Source of the DNA: Bacteroidota bacterium
GTDB lineage: Bacteria > Bacteroidota > Ignavibacteria > Ignavibacteriales > Melioribacteraceae
Direction: 5' to 3'
Length of the DNA: 6,177 nucleotides
Assembly: GCA_021814855.1 (NCBI GenBank)
Contig: JAKAHQ010000111.1
Span: 1-6,177 of the forward strand
How positions within the stretch are numbered: position 1 is the first letter of the stretch; the number at the start of each line of letters is the position of its first letter. Below are positions 4,745 through 6,177 of this stretch, in pieces. A program made the position numbers and the translations under genes. Under the pieces are notes generated by a model. That model worked only from the letters and a program-made list of their open reading frames with translations, ran no database searches and was not told where the DNA came from.

Positions 4745-6177
4745 TCAGAAACTTTTGATTTTATTTTTACGAGTTAATTTTGTGATTGCCACAAAAAGAA
4801 CCGGCACAATAAAAATTGCGAGCATCGTGGCTGCAAGCATTCCCCCGAGTACTGTCCATCCGATTGTTGATCTAGCCTGCGCACCGGCACCTGAAGCGAA
4901 TGCTAAAGGCGAGACACCAAATATAAACGCCATCGAAGTCATAAGTATCGGGCGCAAACGAAGTTTAACCGCCTCAATTGTCGCTGCTTCAATCTCCATT
5001 CCACTCTCAACTCTTACCTTGGCAAACTCAACAATAAGAATTGCGTTTTTTGCCGCTAATCCGATCAAAGCAATTAATCCGATTTGCGCATAAACATTAT
5101 CGCTAAGCCGGGGAATAAAAGTCAAAGTTAAAATTGCGCCAAAAGCGCCGATCGGCACCGCAAACAATACCGCGAGAGGAACTGTCCAACTCTCGTAGAG
5201 AGCCGTAAGAAATAAGAACACAAATAAAATTGAGAGGGCAAAAATTGTTGTTGTGCTGCTGCCAGCATTAATCTCTTCCCGGCTTAATCCCGAAAATTCA
5301 TATCCGTATCCGGCAGGCAAAACTTTAGCTGCAACTTCCTTTAACGCTTCTATGGCTTGGCCGCTGCTGTAACCTTCCGCCGCGCCGCCGTTAATTTCCG
5401 CCGATCGAAATAGATTATAGTGAGAAATCATCGGCGCGTTCTCCGTCACTTTATAATTCACTAAAGTGCTTAACGGGATCATATCGCCGACAGCATTTTT
5501 AATATAATATTTTGAGATATCTTGAATTGTTGCGCGGTAGGTTGTATCTGCCTGTGCAACTACGTGGAAGTTCCTGCCGTAAATTGTAAAATCGTTTACG
5601 TAACGGCTGCCTAGAAATGTTTGAATCGTACCGAATACATCGGCGATATCAACCCCGAGCTTTTCACATTTTTCCCTGTCCACATTTAATTGGTAAGCAG
5701 GAGTGTGTGCGCTGAAAAATGAAAACACGTGACTCAGTTCCGGTCTTTTATTTGCAGCTATTACAAACGATTGAACAACTTTTTCGAACTGTTTAATGTT
5801 ATCCGTGCTTTCATGCTGTTCAAGTTCGAAAGTAAAACCGCCTGTTTGACCCAAACCGGGTATGGCCGGCGGCGAAATCACAACGGTGTTGGCGCTTTTA
5901 ACAACGGCTAATCTTCTTTGGAGATCTGCAATAATAGTATTAAGCTGAAGAGATTTATCCGTTCTTTCATCCCACGGTCTGAGCATTACAAATATTGTCG
6001 CGCTGTTCGATTTTGTGGCGAAGGTTACAACATTTAATCCGCTTAAAGCCGCAAAGTGAGCAACTCCGGGAGTTTGTTTTAAAATCCTCATCATCTCTTC
6101 AAGAGCCGCAATACTTCTAGAGCTTGATGCGGCTTCCGGTAGTTCGAATGTAATGTATAATCTCCCCTCGTCCTCGG
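4745..6177 (-). CDS. RND efflux pump inner-membrane protein (AcrB/HAE1 family), 5' end cut
   Basis: The frame is open from the right edge to the stop at 4745, giving 476 visible codons, under half of a typical ~1050-residue AcrB-type pump. ATG 6094 is internal: the residues before it (EDEGRLYITFELP) are the conserved segment following transmembrane helix 7. Visible parts are the second periplasmic porter half, then five hydrophobic helices matching TM8-TM12. Family marks are FLTALYESW, VPIGAFGA, GLAAKNAILIVEFA, RLRPILMTSMAF and IGWTVLGGM. The proton-relay Lys (AcrB K940) is at nt 5048-5050, and the Thr of MTS (AcrB T978) at 4937-4939. The relay Asp pair of TM4 is outside the window. Such pumps form trimers that use the proton gradient to export drugs, bile salts or solvents with an adaptor protein and an outer-membrane channel. 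Those partners, if linked, would lie upstream beyond the right edge. The protein ends in a short basic tail (KLTRKNKIKSF). Substrate is unknown. Confidence 0.95.
   Translation of the reverse strand, partial: EDEGRLYITFELPEAASSSRSIAALEEMMRILKQTPGVAHFAALSGLNVVTFATKSNSATIFVMLRPWDERTDKSLQLNTIIADLQRRLAVVKSANTVVISPPAIPGLGQTGGFTFELEQHESTDNIKQFEKVVQSFVIAANKRPELSHVFSFFSAHTPAYQLNVDREKCEKLGVDIADVFGTIQTFLGSRYVNDFTIYGRNFHVVAQADTTYRATIQDISKYYIKNAVGDMIPLSTLVNYKVTENAPMISHYNLFRSAEINGGAAEGYSSGQAIEALKEVAAKVLPAGYGYEFSGLSREEINAGSSTTTIFALSILFVFLFLTALYESWTVPLAVLFAVPIGAFGAILTLTFIPRLSDNVYAQIGLIALIGLAAKNAILIVEFAKVRVESGMEIEAATIEAVKLRLRPILMTSMAFIFGVSPLAFASGAGAQARSTIGWTVLGGMLAATMLAIFIVPVLFVAITKLTRKNKIKSF

Noticed and set aside
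4755..5093. Plus-strand frame opposite the RND pump C-terminus
   Set aside because: The Ala/Ile-rich translation is the complement of transmembrane helix codons of the pump, a common artefact.
4745..6094. Complete 449-residue pump-like protein starting at ATG 6094
   Set aside because: The frame is open upstream to the window edge and the preceding residues (EDEGRLYITFELP) are a conserved RND segment, so this ATG is internal.
1..6177. A single operon or polysaccharide utilisation locus
   Set aside because: Genes are co-directional, but spacers of 131-310 nt hold their own signals, the products are unrelated, and no SusC/SusD, sulfatase or sugar-regulator genes are present.

Overview
The window carries five protein genes, all on the minus strand, so transcription runs from the right edge towards the left. 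Two of them are cut by the window edges. Several traits suggest a bacterium of the Bacteroidota/Ignavibacteriota/Chlorobiota area: moderate-to-low GC with A/T-rich spacers, a lipoprotein with a Cys-Tyr-Tyr mature end, a large secreted TIM-barrel enzyme of a kind common in Bacteroidota and Planctomycetes, and one candidate promoter resembling the Bacteroidota TTTG/TAnnTTTG pattern. Two genes have a textbook AGGAGG ribosome-binding site, which fits Ignavibacteria somewhat better than classical Bacteroidetes. This placement is an inference; there is no rRNA or marker gene here.

Layout in order of transcription, right to left. (1) 6177-4745: the C-terminal part of an AcrB-type RND efflux pump inner-membrane protein, with its start outside the window. 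(2) 4744-4522: a spacer with inverted repeats and a GTTTAATTAAAC palindrome close to the next gene. (3) 4521-3865: a cytoplasmic helical-repeat protein resembling DUF6483, probably starting at GTG. (4) 3864-3691: a spacer with more GTTTAA/TTAAAC half-sites. (5) 3690-3319: a small Tyr/Pro-rich lipoprotein. Its frame stays open for 34 more codons of similar composition after the TAA. (6) 3213-3009: a leader with a candidate promoter overlapped by a perfect 7-bp dyad, then a strong Shine-Dalgarno sequence. (7) 3008-1188: a secreted TIM-barrel protein resembling glycoside hydrolases, followed by a 9-bp perfect stem-loop. (8) 1056-1: a diverged class I isoprenoid synthase-like protein running off the left edge.

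The genes are separated by 131-310 nt and do not look like one operon or one pathway. They appear to be individually controlled: an export pump, a putative soluble scaffold-type protein, a cell-envelope lipoprotein, a secreted carbohydrate-active enzyme candidate and an isoprenoid enzyme. I found no tRNA, rRNA, CRISPR array, insertion sequence or phage gene. I do not see a clearly new multi-gene system. The points most worth pursuing are the unusual isoprenoid synthase, the Cys-rich secreted enzyme, the lipoprotein's interrupted C-terminus and the shared GTTTAA motif.
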